From positions 1,200,261-1,264,260 of the forward strand of contig NC_013960.1 in NCBI RefSeq assembly GCF_000024725.1: a DNA stretch of 64,000 nucleotides, given 5' to 3'. Positions 17,109-26,292 of this stretch are shown piece by piece. The notes beneath the pieces were generated by a model. It was given only the letters and a program-made list of their open reading frames with translations, was not told the DNA's origin and ran no database searches. The number at the start of each line of letters is the position of its first letter. Within the stretch, counting starts at the first letter, position 1. The stretch comes from Nitrosococcus halophilus Nc 4 (GTDB taxonomy: Bacteria; Pseudomonadota; Gammaproteobacteria; Nitrosococcales; Nitrosococcaceae). The position numbers were made by a program, and so were the translations under genes.

Positions 17109-17618
17109 ATGACACAGCAACAATATTTTCAAGATTATATGCCTGACAAAGTTTGCTTTGGATGTGGCACCGAAAATCCCGACGGGTTGCATATCCGAAG
17201 CTTTTGGCAAGGGGATGAAGCGGTCTGTTTTTGGCAACCCCAAGCCGCCTATCAGGGGTGGCCGGGTATTACCTGTGGCGGTATCATTGCCACCCTTATT
17301 GACTGTCATTGCATGGCGACCGCTATGGCGACCGCCGTTCGCAATGAGCATCGTCCTTTAGGCTCAGCGCCCCATTATCGCTTTGCCACCGGCAGCCTTT
17401 ATATCCGTTACCTTCAGCCTACGCCCATGGACAGTCCTCTGGAGTTGCGGGCTCGGGTTACGGATATTAAAAATGAACGCAAATATCTCTTAACCTGCGA
17501 ACTCTTTGGAGGGGGAGAAAAAACTGCTGAGGCTGAAGTGGTTGCCTTTTTAGTCTACCGCAGTGATCGTCCAGAGTTATCACCCCTGAGTTTTCAGAGA
17601 GAAAACAATCGGTTCTGA
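17109..17618 (+). CDS. Hotdog-fold thioesterase family protein
   Basis: The 169-residue protein resembles the PaaI/4HBT acyl-CoA thioesterase superfamily. It starts with a C-F-G-C-G-x-x-N-P-x-G-L-H motif, which is common in this branch of the family, and has the helix-capping segment G-I-T-C-G-G-I-I-A-T-L-I-D-C-H near residue 57 where active-site Asp/Glu is expected. The substrate cannot be deduced. It lies 65 bp behind the haem-oxygenase-fold gene on the same strand and may be its operon partner. Confidence 0.75.
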   Translation: MTQQQYFQDYMPDKVCFGCGTENPDGLHIRSFWQGDEAVCFWQPQAAYQGWPGITCGGIIATLIDCHCMATAMATAVRNEHRPLGSAPHYRFATGSLYIRYLQPTPMDSPLELRARVTDIKNERKYLLTCELFGGGEKTAEAEVVAFLVYRSDRPELSPLSFQRENNRF

Positions 17619-17635
17619 ATTAACTCTTAAGAGAT

Positions 17636-19336
17636 TTATTTAGCCCGGAAAGAGCAGACTAAACACATATCATCGCTTTGTGTTTGTTGACCCATAAACT
17701 GTTTTACAGCCTCGATGAGTTCAGTGCCTATGGTGGCAGCATTTGAGGCGTGAGCTTGTAATTGAGTACGGATTCGCGTCAGACCAAATAATTCATCTTC
17801 CTCATTCATTGCTTCGTTGAAACCATCGGTAAATATCGTCAAGCTGTCCTGAGGAGCAAGGGTTATCTGGAGTGCTTCATAATGATAGTCTGGAAGGACG
17901 CCTAAAGGAGGACCGGCTGTTTTTGCGCAAATGGCTTCAACTTGTCCATCAGCATGGCGCAGAAAAGGAGGAAGATGCCCGGCATTCACCACGGTAGCGG
18001 TATGTTGAAGAGGGTCGAGGATAACCATCACTAGGGTGACAAAACGATCTTCCCAGCCCCGTTGTATAAATTTTTTATTAAGCCTAGAAAGCGCTTTCGC
18101 GGGTGATGATTCGGCTTCCAGGCAGCACCGAGTCTCCGCCGAGAGTTTAGCCATGACTAAAGCTGCAGAGATCCCTTTACCGGAAACATCGGCTAAAAGA
18201 ATAGCTAATTTTGATTCCGGGAGGTGAATATAATCAAAATAGTCTCCGCCCACTTGATGGGCAGATTGATAAAAATGAAAAAAATCGTAGCCTTCAACGG
18301 AGGGAGACGAACTGGGGAGGAGATCATGTTGGACTTTGTCGGCCAACTCCAACTCCCGCTCTAACTCATGTTTCTTTAAAGCCTCTTCATGTAATTGAGC
18401 ATGCTCTATGGCAAAGGCTGCTTGGCAGGCAACAGTAGCCAACACATTTAAATCATCTTGCCGAAAATGTTCTTTAGGATTGGCAGTATCAAGCTGAATG
18501 GCCCCGAAGGATTTTCCAGAACTCCCAATCAGTGGGGCGCACATGACGGATCGAATCTGCAAATCTAGAATGCTTTCGCTGGTGTCGAAACGAGAGTCGC
18601 TAGCAGCATCGGCTGAGAGGATCGCTGTTTTATCTCTTATCACTTGCTCGATAATGGTGTGACTAATACGAATTTTGTCTCTATCAGGCATGCGCCGGTA
18701 TTTAATTACCTGGGGTTTAAAGGTTTGGTTTTTTTCATCTCGCAATATGAGAAAACCCCGATCGGCCTGAATAAAAATGTTGAATAAACTTTCAAGCACC
18801 TTATTAAAGACCTGATCCATTTCTAGGGTTGAGCTGAGATCTTTAGTGATTTGTAACAGCGCGGCTAACTTAGCTTCAGTGTTGATGGTAAACTGTGTTT
18901 TTGAACGGGTGTCTCCTGCGTCTATCATTGAAATGATCTGTGACTTATAGGATCCTGACAGTTCGGTGATTACCCGTGACCTGCTTGGCGTATTCGCCTT
19001 TGCCGATAAAATTTCTGTTTTTGGGGCTATGGTCGTCTCTTGAGGCCCCTCCATATGGAACACCACCGAGATATCTCCCATCGTGACCTGGTCGTTCTCT
19101 TGCAAGCGATGGCGACCTTGAATCTGCTGACCATTTACATAAGTGCCATTACTGCTGTTAAGATCTTCAAGATAGTATTTTTGGTCAATCTGGAGAATTT
19201 GGGCGTGGTGGCGACTCACCGTTTTGTCGTCGAACACGATGCTGCAATCAGAATGTCGCCCTAAAACTGTCCGCTCGCCGGAAATAGGGTATGATTTGTG
19301 GAATTTGAAACCGCAAAGGGTTTGAAGACATGCCAT
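17636..19336 (-). CDS. FHA-GAF-PP2C (SpoIIE/RsbU-type) signalling phosphatase
   Basis: The 566 residues hold three domains. An FHA domain (about 5-95) reads G-R-H-S-D-C-S-I-V-F and S-R-H-H-A with S-S-N-G-T-Y-V-N-G, and would bind phosphothreonine. A GAF sensor domain covers 155-310, followed by a short coiled linker. The C-terminal PP2C/SpoIIE domain (335-566) has L-A-D-V-S-G-K-G, G-H-L-P-P and F-T-D-G-F-N-E-A, with the metal-binding Asp residues intact. It probably dephosphorylates a serine on an anti-sigma-antagonist type protein, though none is encoded nearby. The Ser/Thr kinase at 48.6 kb could supply the phosphothreonine recognised by FHA, but this link is inference. Confidence 0.9.
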   Translation of the reverse strand: MACLQTLCGFKFHKSYPISGERTVLGRHSDCSIVFDDKTVSRHHAQILQIDQKYYLEDLNSSNGTYVNGQQIQGRHRLQENDQVTMGDISVVFHMEGPQETTIAPKTEILSAKANTPSRSRVITELSGSYKSQIISMIDAGDTRSKTQFTINTEAKLAALLQITKDLSSTLEMDQVFNKVLESLFNIFIQADRGFLILRDEKNQTFKPQVIKYRRMPDRDKIRISHTIIEQVIRDKTAILSADAASDSRFDTSESILDLQIRSVMCAPLIGSSGKSFGAIQLDTANPKEHFRQDDLNVLATVACQAAFAIEHAQLHEEALKKHELERELELADKVQHDLLPSSSPSVEGYDFFHFYQSAHQVGGDYFDYIHLPESKLAILLADVSGKGISAALVMAKLSAETRCCLEAESSPAKALSRLNKKFIQRGWEDRFVTLVMVILDPLQHTATVVNAGHLPPFLRHADGQVEAICAKTAGPPLGVLPDYHYEALQITLAPQDSLTIFTDGFNEAMNEEDELFGLTRIRTQLQAHASNAATIGTELIEAVKQFMGQQTQSDDMCLVCSFRAK

Positions 19337-19497
19337 GGCAGACGGCCTCCGTAGCGGTATTCTTGGTCTTCTATGCCCAAAGAAGCGCTATCGAGAATTA
19401 GCGGAAGGATGGTAATCTTTGGCTTCCATAGGATAGACTCTAGCGTTCTCTCATCCAGGAAGCATATAATATTATACTCGGATGTAAAGCGTTTCTT

Positions 19498-20256
19498 ATG
19501 TTACTTCATCACCGAATTCAGGGGAATGGCCTCCCCCTTATTATTTTGCATGGTTTATTCGGCTCCATGGATAATTGGCGGAGTTTGGCATCTCAGTTTG
19601 CCCGCCAGTTCCAAGTCATTACCGTCGATCTGCCCAACCATGGCCGTTCGCCCCATAAGAAAGTCTTTAATTATCCCTCTTTAGCCAGAGACTTAGCCAG
19701 CTTTATGGATCAGCTGGGAATGGGCGCGGCCACTTTGCTAGGCCACTCTCTGGGAGGTAAGATTGCGATGCAGTATGCCTTGGATTTTCCAGAACGGGTC
19801 ACCCAATTGGTGGTTGTGGATATTGCGCCTCGTGCTTATCCTCCAGAGCACCGTTTCATTTTCGAAGCTTTAGGGGATTTAAATCCATCCGCTTATGACA
19901 GCCGCAGGGAAATCGATAAGGCGCTATCCAATGCACTGCCCGATCACCGCATAAGGCAATTTTTGTTAACAAACCTGGATAAAGGTAAAAATGGTTATCG
20001 TTGGCGTATAAACTTGGATGATCTACATCGTAATTATCGATCGATTTGCGCCGCGATAGAAGGGGGAGGTACGTATCGAGGTCCTACCTTATTTGTTAAA
20101 GGCGAACGTTCTGATTACATCCAAAAGGGTGAAGAGATAGAGATTAGAAAAAAGTTTCCTAAAGCGAACATTATGGCTATCCCCCGTGCTGGGCACTGGG
20201 TGCATGCAGATACACCCGAAGTGTTTGTGAATGCGGTCTTAGAATTTCTCAGCTAG
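19498..20256 (+). CDS. Alpha/beta-hydrolase, esterase YbfF-like
   Basis: The 252-residue protein is an alpha/beta hydrolase with nucleophile Ser in G-H-S-L-G-G-K (near residue 83), the oxyanion segment H-G-L-F-G-S-M-D-N-W near residue 20, and catalytic His in A-G-H-W-V-H-A-D near residue 237. The H-G-L-F-G-S-x-x-N-W motif and the size match YbfF-type acyl-CoA esterases. It is transcribed divergently from the FHA phosphatase and converges on the GGDEF-EAL gene with 4 bp between stops. Confidence 0.82.
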   Translation: MLLHHRIQGNGLPLIILHGLFGSMDNWRSLASQFARQFQVITVDLPNHGRSPHKKVFNYPSLARDLASFMDQLGMGAATLLGHSLGGKIAMQYALDFPERVTQLVVVDIAPRAYPPEHRFIFEALGDLNPSAYDSRREIDKALSNALPDHRIRQFLLTNLDKGKNGYRWRINLDDLHRNYRSICAAIEGGGTYRGPTLFVKGERSDYIQKGEEIEIRKKFPKANIMAIPRAGHWVHADTPEVFVNAVLEFLS

Positions 20257-20260
20257 GACA

Positions 20261-22345
20261 TTAGTTCTCTATCCTGCATTTAATGTTGCGTGCTTCAATC
20301 AAAGGAAAAAGATTTTCTGCCGGCATCGGTCGTCCTACCCAATAACCTTGAATGCGGTGACATTGGCGATTTTGGAAGAATTGGGCTTGGGCCTCTGACT
20401 CTACTCCCTCTGCAATTACTTCTAGATCTAGACTATGGCCCAGTAGCACAATCGCCTCAGCAATAGCAGCATCCTCCGAATCATCAGAGAGTTCATGGAC
20501 AAAAGAATGATCAATCTTCAAGCTATGGATGGGAAAGCGTTTAAGATAAGCCAGTGATGAGTAACCAGTGCCGAAATCATCAATTGCTAACGTCACCCCC
20601 ATTACTTTTAAATGCTGCAATATATGGGTCGCATACTGAACATCTTGCATGACCACGCTTTCGGTGACTTCAAGCTCTAGACAGGCAGGGTTTAAGGAGT
20701 ATTTTTGTAGAAGTTGGCGTACGGTATCCAATAAATGTTGTTGAAATTGGCGGGCGGAACAGTTCACCGCGATGCGAAGAGGATAACCCCATGCCCACCA
20801 GGCTTGGGCTTGTTTGCAGGCCGTCTCTAGTATCCAGTTGCCCACTTCTACGATGAGGCCAGTTTGTTCCAGTAGCGGAATAAAGTCTCCGGGTGACACC
20901 AGTCCCCGCTGGGCATGTTGCCAGCGCACAAGTGCTTCCACGGCAGTAATCTGGTTAGTGCTGAGATCGAGCTGAGGTTGATAGTGAAGGATAAATTCTT
21001 CCCGCTCTAGAGCACGACGGAGGTCGGTTTCTAGTGCTAACAATTCTCGCCCTCGATCCTTCATTTTGGGGGCATAAAACCGAAATTGATCCCGGCCCGT
21101 ATGCTTAGCGGTGTACATGGCCGTGTCTGAAGACTTCAGCAGGTTCTCCTCATCGCCACCGTCCTGGGGATAAAGAGAGGCTCCTATGCTGAGCGTAATA
21201 AAGACATCATGATTATTGATTCTGAAGGGCTGACTAAGGGCGGCACGAATTTTTTTTATGATGATTTCTACATCTGCGGGGGCGTGTAAGTTACCCAGAA
21301 TAATGAGGAATTCATCACCTCCGTAGCGTCCTACCGTATCGTTGGTGCGAATACATTGCGCTAACCGTTGACCAACCATGCGGAGGCAATTATCACCCGC
21401 AAGATGCCCTAGAGCATCATTGATTTGTTTGAAATTGTCAATATCCAAAAATAAAACAGCAATTAGGTGCTGGTTCCGTTCTGCGTTGATGAGAGCCCGA
21501 GACAGCCGATCCCGGAGCAGGATTCGGTTAGGGAGATGGGTCAAGGCGTCATGGGTGACTCGATGTTGCAATGCTTGTTCGTAGTGTTTACGTTCTCTGA
21601 TATCCCGGGCAATGGTGGAGAGAAATTCGACTTGATTCTGTTGATTCCGGTGAGAAAGGATAACCTGGGATACGGGAATTTCCGAGCCGTTAGAATCCAA
21701 GATTACCATTTCTCCCTCCCAGACTCCTTCGGCTAGAGCGGAAGGTAGGGCGTTATTTTCCATTAAAGCCGCTGTCCAAAAAGGTTGATAATCGGTCAAG
21801 AGGGTCATGGGGCATCGATTTTTTTCGTCAAGGCCGAGCCATCGACGACCTGCCCGATTGATGTAGTGGATGCGGCCTTTTAAGTCGGTGATGGCGACAA
21901 GGTCTGGTGTTGCCTCCAGGATAGAGCTGAGACGAATGCGCTCATTGTCTGCCGCTTGTCGTTGCCGCCGGCTTTCGGCTTCTCGTAATTCCCGCTCCAC
22001 TGCCGGAATCAAGCGACTTAGACTGTCCTTCATGATATAGTCATGAGCACCTGCCTTCATGACTTCGACGGCCCGATCCTCGCCCACAGTGCCAGAGACC
22101 ATGATAAAGGGGATATCTAGGTGGTGTTCATGCAGGAGAGCAAGGGCTTCCAGGGTGTTGAAGCAGGGCATCGTATAATCTGAGAATACGATGTCCCAGT
22201 GTTGCATTTGAAGTGCTTCGAGCATCGCTTCTCGGGTTTCAATCCGTTTTGCGAATAGTCGGTAACCATTTCGTTGTAGTTGGTGTATAAGCAGGGTGGC
22301 ATCATCTTCGGAATCTTCTATGATTAGCGCTCGCAATTTACGCAT
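20261..22345 (-). CDS. Response regulator with PAS, GGDEF and EAL domains
   Basis: The 694 residues read REC (1-125; phospho-acceptor Asp in D-I-V-F-S-D-Y-T-M-P), PAS (about 138-260), GGDEF (265-430) and EAL (440-690). The diguanylate cyclase signature G-R-Y-G-G-D-E-F is intact. The EAL domain keeps E-A-L-V-R-W, the D-D-F-G-T-G-Y-S-S-L loop and A-E-G-V-E-S, so it should be able to degrade c-di-GMP. Both activities look possible from sequence; which dominates cannot be said. No histidine kinase gene is adjacent, so its activator is unknown. The start is ATG 22345. Confidence 0.92.
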   Translation of the reverse strand: MRKLRALIIEDSEDDATLLIHQLQRNGYRLFAKRIETREAMLEALQMQHWDIVFSDYTMPCFNTLEALALLHEHHLDIPFIMVSGTVGEDRAVEVMKAGAHDYIMKDSLSRLIPAVERELREAESRRQRQAADNERIRLSSILEATPDLVAITDLKGRIHYINRAGRRWLGLDEKNRCPMTLLTDYQPFWTAALMENNALPSALAEGVWEGEMVILDSNGSEIPVSQVILSHRNQQNQVEFLSTIARDIRERKHYEQALQHRVTHDALTHLPNRILLRDRLSRALINAERNQHLIAVLFLDIDNFKQINDALGHLAGDNCLRMVGQRLAQCIRTNDTVGRYGGDEFLIILGNLHAPADVEIIIKKIRAALSQPFRINNHDVFITLSIGASLYPQDGGDEENLLKSSDTAMYTAKHTGRDQFRFYAPKMKDRGRELLALETDLRRALEREEFILHYQPQLDLSTNQITAVEALVRWQHAQRGLVSPGDFIPLLEQTGLIVEVGNWILETACKQAQAWWAWGYPLRIAVNCSARQFQQHLLDTVRQLLQKYSLNPACLELEVTESVVMQDVQYATHILQHLKVMGVTLAIDDFGTGYSSLAYLKRFPIHSLKIDHSFVHELSDDSEDAAIAEAIVLLGHSLDLEVIAEGVESEAQAQFFQNRQCHRIQGYWVGRPMPAENLFPLIEARNIKCRIEN

Positions 22346-23020
22346 CTTGTTGGTCCCGTACCTTTAGCAGCGCTTTATCCAAGATTGAAAAATACAGCCC
22401 TCGTTGGAGGGCGGGTTCCAGGATTTTGTCAAATTTTACCGGCTCTTTCATGAATTTTATTTTTCAAAGCGTAAAATAGGAGTTTGTTCCCTGATTGATC
22501 TGCCCCCTCCACTTGTCCCCTGCGGTGGATAAGGTGCTCTATAGTGGCTACCTTTATCCCGGTTTTAGGATACTCCTGGGTTCATGCCACTGCTGGAAAG
22601 GGGTGAAAGGTGTGTACAACCTCCGCTTTTTTCTATTATTCTTGTTCGCCACCCAGAAGTGGGTGAAAGTGATTTAGAGGCATTTAAATGATAATTTTTT
22701 TATAAAAAGTTTATATATTTTTTTTATAGTTTTGATGAAATGCCTCGTAATTTAAATAAGCTGCAAAAAAAAATTTTTAAATAAGTATTTCTACTTACTT
22801 ACTACTCAAGAGCTGTTAAAATATCATCCAATTTTGGGCCCCATCGCGGAGCTAGCCTAAGATAATAGGGCGGCTTGGGGCGGCTTAGGGGGCCTCCAAT
22901 TTTAGCTCCTGAAGGGTGAACTTACCTAATAAAGGTCTGTTGCAATGCAGTAGAGCTTTATTGTTGCTCCACGGCCTGAATTTTACTGGTCTTCAATGAC
23001 AGCCATAGGTGATAGGTTAA
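22346..23020. other. 675-bp gene-free region with AT-rich stem-forming segment
   Basis: No convincing gene was found. A 9-bp inverted repeat GAGGCATTT/AAATGCCTC (22677-22685 and 22738-22746) encloses a very A/T-rich stretch of about 50 bp. A small hairpin CACCC/GGGTG lies just before it (22650-22665), and a G-rich tandem GGGCGGCTTG/GGGCGGCTTA occurs near 22870. It probably carries the gnnA promoter and may encode a small RNA, which cannot be shown from sequence alone. Confidence 0.4.
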
Positions 23021-23971
23021 GTGACATTTGATAGGGAGCATAAGATTAGAACCGCGGTGATTGGCGTTGGATATTTAGGGCGTTTTCATGCCCAAAAATA
23101 TGCCTCATTGCCTGGCTCCGAGTTAGTGGCTGTGGTGGATCTCGATCCAGCGGTCGCCCATCAGAGTGCTGGAGAATATGGAACGCTTGCGCTGACCGAT
23201 TACCGTGATTTATTCGGTAAAGTCGATGCCGTCAGTATTGTGGTTCCTACCCAACTTCACTATGAAGTAGCCAAGGAGTGCTTGAGTCAGGGTATCCACG
23301 TGCTGTTAGAAAAGCCCATGACGGCTACCCTTGCCGAGGCCGATGAATTAATCGCGCTTGCTAAGCGTTATAATCTAGTGCTTCAAGTTGGCCATCTAGA
23401 GCGATTTAATTCCGCTACACTAGCTCTACAAAAATTTCTCTCCATGCCGCGCTTTATCGAGTCACATCGTCTGGCACCTTTTTCTCCCCGAGGTACCGAT
23501 GTGAGTGTCATGTTGGATCTCATGATCCATGATATTGATATTATATTGAGTATTGTAAATTCCTCGGTAAAGGAGATCCATGCCAATGGGGCATCAGTGC
23601 TTACCGACGATATTGATATTGCTAACGCCCGTATCCAATTCGCTAATGATTGTGTCGCGAATGTGACGGCTAGCCGGGTCAGCATGAAAGCACAACGTAA
23701 AATGCGAATATTCCAGCAGGATGCATATATCTCTATTGACTTTCAGGATAAAATACTAAGTATTTATCGCAAGGGGACAAAGGAAATGTTTCCTAGCATT
23801 CCCGAAATTACCCATGAAGAGAGCCGCTTTGGTCAAAGTGATGCCATCAAAGCGGAAATTGAAGCTTTCCTAAAAGCGGTGAGAGAAGGGACTCCGCCTC
23901 CTGTTAGTGGCGAGGAAGGGCGTCGAGCTTTGGCCATTGCCCTCCAAATCAGTGGCATGCTTAGTGGATAG
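23021..23971 (+). CDS. gnnA: UDP-GlcNAc 3-dehydrogenase (Gfo/Idh/MocA family)
   Basis: GnnA-type enzymes oxidise the 3-OH of UDP-GlcNAc with NAD+ to the 3-keto sugar used for diamino lipid A. The 316-residue protein has an N-terminal Rossmann fold with V-I-G-V-G-Y-L-G-R-F-H, the E-K-P-M-T segment that carries the active-site Lys, and a C-terminal substrate domain with M-L-D-L-M-I-H-D-I-D. The specific assignment rests on context: an aminotransferase gene and lpxB follow immediately, and lpxA lies next, as in the gnnA-gnnB arrangement known from Acidithiobacillus ferrooxidans. Start is GTG 23021. A general sugar dehydrogenase is the alternative. Confidence 0.78.
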   Translation: MTFDREHKIRTAVIGVGYLGRFHAQKYASLPGSELVAVVDLDPAVAHQSAGEYGTLALTDYRDLFGKVDAVSIVVPTQLHYEVAKECLSQGIHVLLEKPMTATLAEADELIALAKRYNLVLQVGHLERFNSATLALQKFLSMPRFIESHRLAPFSPRGTDVSVMLDLMIHDIDIILSIVNSSVKEIHANGASVLTDDIDIANARIQFANDCVANVTASRVSMKAQRKMRIFQQDAYISIDFQDKILSIYRKGTKEMFPSIPEITHEESRFGQSDAIKAEIEAFLKAVREGTPPPVSGEEGRRALAIALQISGMLSG

Positions 23972-23992
23972 TTTAAAATTAGCTCGACGGGA

Positions 23993-25105
23993 ATGAGTAT
24001 TATGACTCCAATGGTGGATCTCAAGGCGCAGTATCAAACTCTCAAGGCGGAAATAGAGGAGGGTCTAGCACAAGCGCTCACCAGCAGCCAGTTTATTCTG
24101 GGACCTAATGTTAAAGCATTCGAAGAGGAAGCAGCGGCCTATCTGGGGGTAACCCATGGTGTCGGTGTGGCTTCCGGGACTGATGCGCTCCATCTCGCTT
24201 TAGTTGCTGCCGGGATTGGTGAAGGAGATGAAGTGATTACCACTCCCTTTACTTTCATTGCAACGGCTGAGGCGATTTGTTATGTAGGAGCTCGCCCCGT
24301 ATTCGTCGATATCGATGAAAAAACATTTAACATCGATGTAGAGCAGGTGGAGGCGGCAATTACACCGGCAACTCGGGCTGTTCTTCCTGTCCACCTATTT
24401 GGGCAGGCGGCTGATATGGCGGCTTTAGAGGGGATTGCCGCGAAGCATGGCTTGCTGATTATAGAGGACTGCGCCCAGTCTTTTGGGGCGGAAATTGCAG
24501 GCCGTAAGACTGGAAGCTTGGGTTTTGCCGGCTGTTTTAGTTTTTTTCCCAGCAAAAATCTAGGAGGTTATGGCGATGGAGGGCTGATTACCATCTCTTC
24601 TGATCCGGTCGCCAGGCACCTCCGAGGATTGCGTGATCATGGTAGCTGGCAGCGTTATCATCATTCGGAATTAGGTTTTAATAGCCGCTTGGATGAACTG
24701 CAAGCGGTTATCTTGAGGATAAAACTCAAATATATTGATCAATACAATGCTGAGCGGCGGCGCATTGCCCAACGTTACAGCACGGCCCTGGCGGAACTGC
24801 CGGATTGTATTCCGCCTTATGAGGATAGGGGCAGGACCCATGTTTATCACCAATATACGTTGTTGTCCCCCCAGCGAGACAAAATTCAGGCAGCTCTAGC
24901 CGCTAAGGAAATTGCATCGGCGATTTATTACCCGATTCCCCTCCATCGACAAGCAGTCTTTCAGAAGGCATATGGGGACATCACGCTTCCAGTCAGCGAG
25001 CGGGTCGCCAACCAGTGCCTTTCATTGCCAGTCTTTCCTGAGTTGAGTGATCTCCAGGTGGATCGGATTATTGAAGTTATCCGGAGTATCTTGCTTGGAA
25101 AATAA
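23993..25105 (+). CDS. gnnB: UDP-3-keto-GlcNAc aminotransferase (DegT/DnrJ/EryC1 family)
   Basis: The PLP enzyme is predicted to transaminate the 3-keto product of GnnA to UDP-GlcNAc3N. The 370-residue protein shows the family layout: G-T-D-A-L-H-L-A-L near residue 63, E-D-C-A-Q-S-F-G-A near 160, PLP lysine in F-F-P-S-K-N-L-G-G-Y-G-D near 186, and G-F-N-S-R-L-D-E near 225. It lies 21 bp behind gnnA and overlaps lpxB by 11 nt. A second start three codons downstream (24002) is possible. Related aminotransferases make other amino sugars, so context carries much of the specific call. Confidence 0.78.
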   Translation: MSIMTPMVDLKAQYQTLKAEIEEGLAQALTSSQFILGPNVKAFEEEAAAYLGVTHGVGVASGTDALHLALVAAGIGEGDEVITTPFTFIATAEAICYVGARPVFVDIDEKTFNIDVEQVEAAITPATRAVLPVHLFGQAADMAALEGIAAKHGLLIIEDCAQSFGAEIAGRKTGSLGFAGCFSFFPSKNLGGYGDGGLITISSDPVARHLRGLRDHGSWQRYHHSELGFNSRLDELQAVILRIKLKYIDQYNAERRRIAQRYSTALAELPDCIPPYEDRGRTHVYHQYTLLSPQRDKIQAALAAKEIASAIYYPIPLHRQAVFQKAYGDITLPVSERVANQCLSLPVFPELSDLQVDRIIEVIRSILLGK

Positions 25106-26273
25106 TACCCCTTTAGTTGCCATTGTGGCCGGTGAGGCCTCAGGAGATCAGCATGGGGCTTATCTGATCCGTGAGGTAAAGAAAATGTTCCCCCAGGTTC
25201 GCTTCTGTGGTATTGCGGGACCCCGAATGCGGGCGGTGGGTGCAGAGGCGCTGTTTGATTCCTCCCAACTGGCCGTGGTGGGGCTGGTGGAAGTGTTATC
25301 CCACTTTAAAGAGATTTATAGAGCGCTCCAAAAGATGCGCCGTTTCCTTGAGGAAAAGCGCCCGGATCTTTTGATCCTAGTTGATTATCCAGAATTTAAT
25401 CTCCGCTTAGCCAAGACGGCCAAGGCGCTGGGTATTAAAGTGCTTTATTACATTAGTCCTCAAATATGGGCTTGGCGACAACATCGAGTCCATCGGATTC
25501 GCCGCTTAGTGGACATGATGGCAGTAGTGCTGCCCTTTGAGGTGCCCTTTTATGAGCAGGCAGGAGTTCCGGTTTGTTTTGTTGGGCATCCATTGCGGGA
25601 TGAGGTGAAAAGCCCATTCAGTCGTGATGAGGCGGTGACTGAATTTGGTTTCGATCCCCACCGTAAAACTTTGGGTTTACTGCCTGGGAGCCGTCGTAGC
25701 GAAATTAAACGGCTGTTGCCCATACTATTAGATGCCGCGGAGCAAATTTATTTGCAGGAACCTGACATTCAATATTTATTGCCCCTGGCCATGACCCTAG
25801 AAGAAGCTGATTTAGCCCCCTATTTAAAGGGACGCAGGCTTCCCCTGAAAATTATCCCTAATCGCTCCTATGATGTCATGGCAGCTTGTGATGCCATGGT
25901 TGTTGCTTCCGGCACAGTGACCTTGGAAGCAGCTTTGATGGGTGTGCCATTGGTGGTCATTTATAAGATGAAACCTTTGAGCTATTGGATTGGGCGCCTC
26001 CTCATCAGGGTTAACCATATTGCGCTTTGCAACATTATTGCCGGTGAAGGTATAGCCCCGGAATTGATCCAACAGGAAGCTTCGCCGGAGCAGATTGCTA
26101 GAGAGGCGCTGAGCCTCTTAGAGGACCAAGATCGAGTTAGGGCAATGCAGCAAAAGTTTCGCACGATTAAAGACAAGTTGGGGGCGGGCGCCCAGCAGAC
26201 CATTGCCGAACTCACGGTGGCGATGCTGAGGGGCGAAGAATTGAATCAACAGCCAAATATGTTGAGAAACTAG
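25095..26273 (+). CDS. lpxB: Lipid A disaccharide synthase
   Basis: LpxB joins UDP-2,3-diacylglucosamine and lipid X into the lipid A disaccharide at the inner membrane. The protein (392 residues from TTG 25095) starts with V-A-G-E-A-S-G-D-x-H-G, a signature of the family, and contains Y-Y-I-S-P-Q-I-W-A-W-R and L-L-P-G-S-R-x-x-E-I. TTG 25095 has GGAG 8 nt upstream and puts the protein start just before the conserved segment; an ATG at 25047 would add 16 residues without homology and overlap gnnB by 59 nt. The overlap with gnnB suggests coupling. Confidence 0.94.
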   Translation: MENNTPLVAIVAGEASGDQHGAYLIREVKKMFPQVRFCGIAGPRMRAVGAEALFDSSQLAVVGLVEVLSHFKEIYRALQKMRRFLEEKRPDLLILVDYPEFNLRLAKTAKALGIKVLYYISPQIWAWRQHRVHRIRRLVDMMAVVLPFEVPFYEQAGVPVCFVGHPLRDEVKSPFSRDEAVTEFGFDPHRKTLGLLPGSRRSEIKRLLPILLDAAEQIYLQEPDIQYLLPLAMTLEEADLAPYLKGRRLPLKIIPNRSYDVMAACDAMVVASGTVTLEAALMGVPLVVIYKMKPLSYWIGRLLIRVNHIALCNIIAGEGIAPELIQQEASPEQIAREALSLLEDQDRVRAMQQKFRTIKDKLGAGAQQTIAELTVAMLRGEELNQQPNMLRN

Positions 26274-26292
26274 TCTTACGGGATGAGCGGCG

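Noticed and set aside
22495-22677. 60-codon frame in the long gap before gnnA
   Set aside because: No ribosome binding site or family match; composition follows the hairpin-forming DNA.
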